From Tachypleus tridentatus (lineage: Eukaryota > Arthropoda > Merostomata > Xiphosura > Limulidae): a stretch of DNA of 64,000 bases. Below, in pieces: positions 62,901-64,000 of the stretch (position 1 is its first letter; every line of letters starts with the position of its first letter). Below the pieces are notes generated by a model. The model had not been told where the DNA came from. It searched no databases and saw only the letters and a program-made list of their open reading frames with translations. The stretch lies in NCBI RefSeq assembly GCF_004210375.1, contig NC_134830.1:169267874-169331873 (forward strand), read 5' to 3'. The position numbers and the translations under genes were made by a program.

Positions 62901-64000
62901 GTAGGATGGAATACCGTGATCTCTGCCTCGTTGAATGTTCACGGCAAATAGATCCATGCCGTACATGTGGTGGTGACGCTGAAAGAGGTGATTACAGAGC
63001 TCTTCTGTGATGTATTCATCCACTTGTTGGGCTTTCTGGTTTAACAGGCCTAGCAGTAACTTATCCATGGATCCATCTTGAAGCATTGATCCAGGGTTAA
63101 AGAATTCGTTTCTTAAAGTTGTAGCTGATAAGTAAAATAGTAAAGAGTAATATACCAACAACGGTTAAATGATAGCTATTATATCCTCCTTCGTTAAGTT
63201 CTCTGAATAAGTGAAAACTAAAATTACTTACCAAACATTCATTGTCTCAATTTCACTTCTCCGGAAAAAGTCACAAAGGACAATATTTTTCTCTTAAAAA
63301 CTTTACTGCTGGTAACTATTTCGTGTCAAACACAGTTCGTTGTATTTTACTCATAAATTGTTATTTTACTAAAAGATACAACTGGCAACATTCTTATCAT
63401 CAGCTAATCTCTCTGTATCCTTATCATCAGTCAGTGTTTATCTAGAATAATAACAACAGTCCTCCATTATCTTATACTGCTATCAATAATTTCATGATGT
63501 TCAGTCCAGCGAAAGTGGAACACGCTGAAATGTAACAAACCTGTTTCGGTATGGTTTATTTCCATCAAAATTGTTCTCAATATAATAATTTTTGTTTGTT
63601 TGTTTGTTTACATTCCCATCAGGAGTAATGTAGCAAAGCTCTACTGTTTACTGGAATATTTACGAAGTTGAATGAGTTGTTTTAAAAATTTGTAACAATA
63701 ATACCAGTCGACAGTAGTCGACTGGTTGTATTTAAGTAATGTGCTACTGAACCTATATTATGAATCATCGAAATCATTATATGTTGAAACTTCTTCACAG
63801 TCTGACTTGAAATGATAAACTGACAAGAAAAAAAAAAGAAGAAGAAAACATTTACATGTATGTGTTGTTGTTTTTATCGTTGTGTTTTCTTCTCAAATTA
63901 TAAAATTTGTAATACAAACGTAAATAGAATACCGGAAGTTACGGAGTTGTGGTCCATGGAGTAGCGGAGAAATCTTCCTGGTACGAGGCTATGGCCAAAT
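56963..64000 (-). CDS. Animal haem peroxidase, C-terminal five exons (partial)
   Basis: Minus-strand coding exons are 63933-64000 (runs off the window), 62797-63124, 60367-60536, 57950-58058 and 56963-57038. They join in phase at GT-AG sites and give about 249 residues ending [18 protein letters not shown] carries the proximal haem histidine motif of the animal (MPO-like) peroxidases. [20 protein letters not shown] holds the Asn-x-x-Arg that contacts that histidine and the haem. [27 protein letters not shown] and GDRFWYEN follow as in arthropod chorion peroxidase, peroxinectin and salivary peroxidase, then [16 protein letters not shown]. The distal His, Gln and Arg lie beyond the right edge, so activity cannot be judged. 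Such enzymes use H2O2 in cuticle or egg hardening and immunity. The introns hold two family A SINEs, part of a third, a nested SINE pair and a Tc1-like copy. I cannot assign an orthologue. Confidence 0.93.
57427..57700 (-). mobile_element. SINE family A copy, minus strand
   Basis: Full-length family A in reverse, with a perfect 12-bp target-site duplication (AGAATAAAGACA) at 57415-57426 and 57701-57712. In the last peroxidase intron, same strand as the gene. Open frames over it are the SINE read through. Confidence 0.93.
58278..58330 (+). mobile_element. SINE family A, 3' tail fragment
   Basis: GCGCAGATAGCTCTCGAGTA then GCTTTGCATGAAATTC and an A/C-rich tail: the last 50 bases only. Confidence 0.75.
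59280..59682 (+). mobile_element. SINE family B copy, split by a family A SINE
   Basis: The front half is 59280-59361 (GTTAAGCTTGCGGATTTATA, ACGCTGGAAATC, GGTTTCGATGC, GGCACAGATAATC). The tail resumes after the family A insert at about 59636-59682 with CATTGTG and a run of AAAC. CATTGTG on both sides of the insert is its short target-site duplication. Confidence 0.75.
59362..59635 (-). mobile_element. SINE family A copy, minus strand, nested in SINE B
   Basis: Full family A copy in reverse, from TTTTAATTTCGCGCAAAG to ACCTGGCCATGCGAGGC, in the third visible peroxidase intron. Confidence 0.9.
60693..62220 (-). mobile_element. Second Tc1-like copy with an extra end and captured flank
   Basis: Whole unit flanked by TA, in a peroxidase intron. 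The transposon proper is 60870-62220, minus strand, 90 percent or so alike to the copy at 36.8 kb. Its transposase region (about 61120-61960) shows [33 protein letters not shown] and [12 protein letters not shown], but about 110 bp around the start codon and about 120 bp near the 3' end of the gene are missing, and stops and frame changes occur. Left of 60870 comes TA, then a 155-bp segment (60711-60867), then a further 20-bp transposon end, CACTGCTGGCCAAAATCTTA, at 60693-60712. Confidence 0.92.
62221..62243. repeat. TA microsatellite
   Basis: A run of about 11 TA units directly at the end of the Tc1-like unit. It supplied, or grew from, the TA target. Confidence 0.9.
62392..62640 (-). mobile_element. 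SINE family A copy, old, minus strand
   Basis: Weakened family A in reverse: GCTGCTCGAGAGATATTCTG, CCAACTTTTTACTAACGAAT, AATATTATAATGCTCCCCAC and GATTGCAAGTCAAGCGCTCT. About 75-80 percent alike to the full copies. Confidence 0.8.
63125..63932. other. Peroxidase intron near the right edge
   Basis: AT-rich intron, nothing recognised. The plus-strand open frame at 63242-63445 lacks a domain. Confidence 0.4.

Overview
This is a eukaryotic nuclear window. It is AT-rich, its genes are split by long introns with ordinary GT-AG sites, and it is full of small repeats. The five protein genes read best as arthropod. Two tRNA-derived SINE families, Tc1/mariner and hAT DNA transposons, a CR1-like LINE, Penelope-like fragments and a DIRS-like element suggest a chelicerate. 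A horseshoe crab is my guess from memory of similar repeats, not a demonstrated assignment.

Layout, left to right. (1) 21-7160, minus strand: 5' part of RSL1D1 (ribosomal L1 domain protein), running off the left edge. (2) 7.2-13.4 kb: no clear gene; SINEs and a hAT transposase relic. (3) 13407-16787, plus strand: complete CANT1-like calcium-activated nucleotidase in three coding exons, with a LINE scrap and a 42-bp minisatellite in intron 1. (4) 16.8-24.1 kb: intergenic, with a strong hairpin and an array of about 25 copies of a 50-bp unit. (5) 24127-31936, minus strand: METTL23-like methyltransferase in six coding exons, with one 1-nt frameshift and a 73-bp tandem duplication over its first donor site. 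(6) 32-39.3 kb: intergenic, with a mariner-type MITE, several SINEs and a Tc1-like element. (7) 39357-52422, plus strand: complete DHRS7B-like reductase in six coding exons; its introns hold a broken DIRS-like element, a SINE and a CR1-like LINE. (8) 56963 to the right edge, minus strand: 3' part of an animal haem peroxidase whose introns hold SINEs and a second Tc1-like copy.

The genes are unrelated housekeeping or metabolic genes (ribosome biogenesis, nucleotide hydrolysis in the secretory path, protein methylation, ether-lipid or steroid-type reduction, haem peroxidase) and do not form a pathway. Orientation alternates: RSL1D1 and CANT1 are head to head, CANT1 and METTL23 tail to tail, METTL23 and DHRS7B head to head, DHRS7B and the peroxidase tail to tail.

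I found no wholly new system. The most unusual signal is a pair of Tc1-like copies 22 kb apart that share the same 155-bp flank at the same junction; in one copy that flank is closed by an extra transposon end. Next are the minisatellite whose every unit carries a splice-acceptor-like sequence, and the METTL23 donor duplication with its nearby frameshift.
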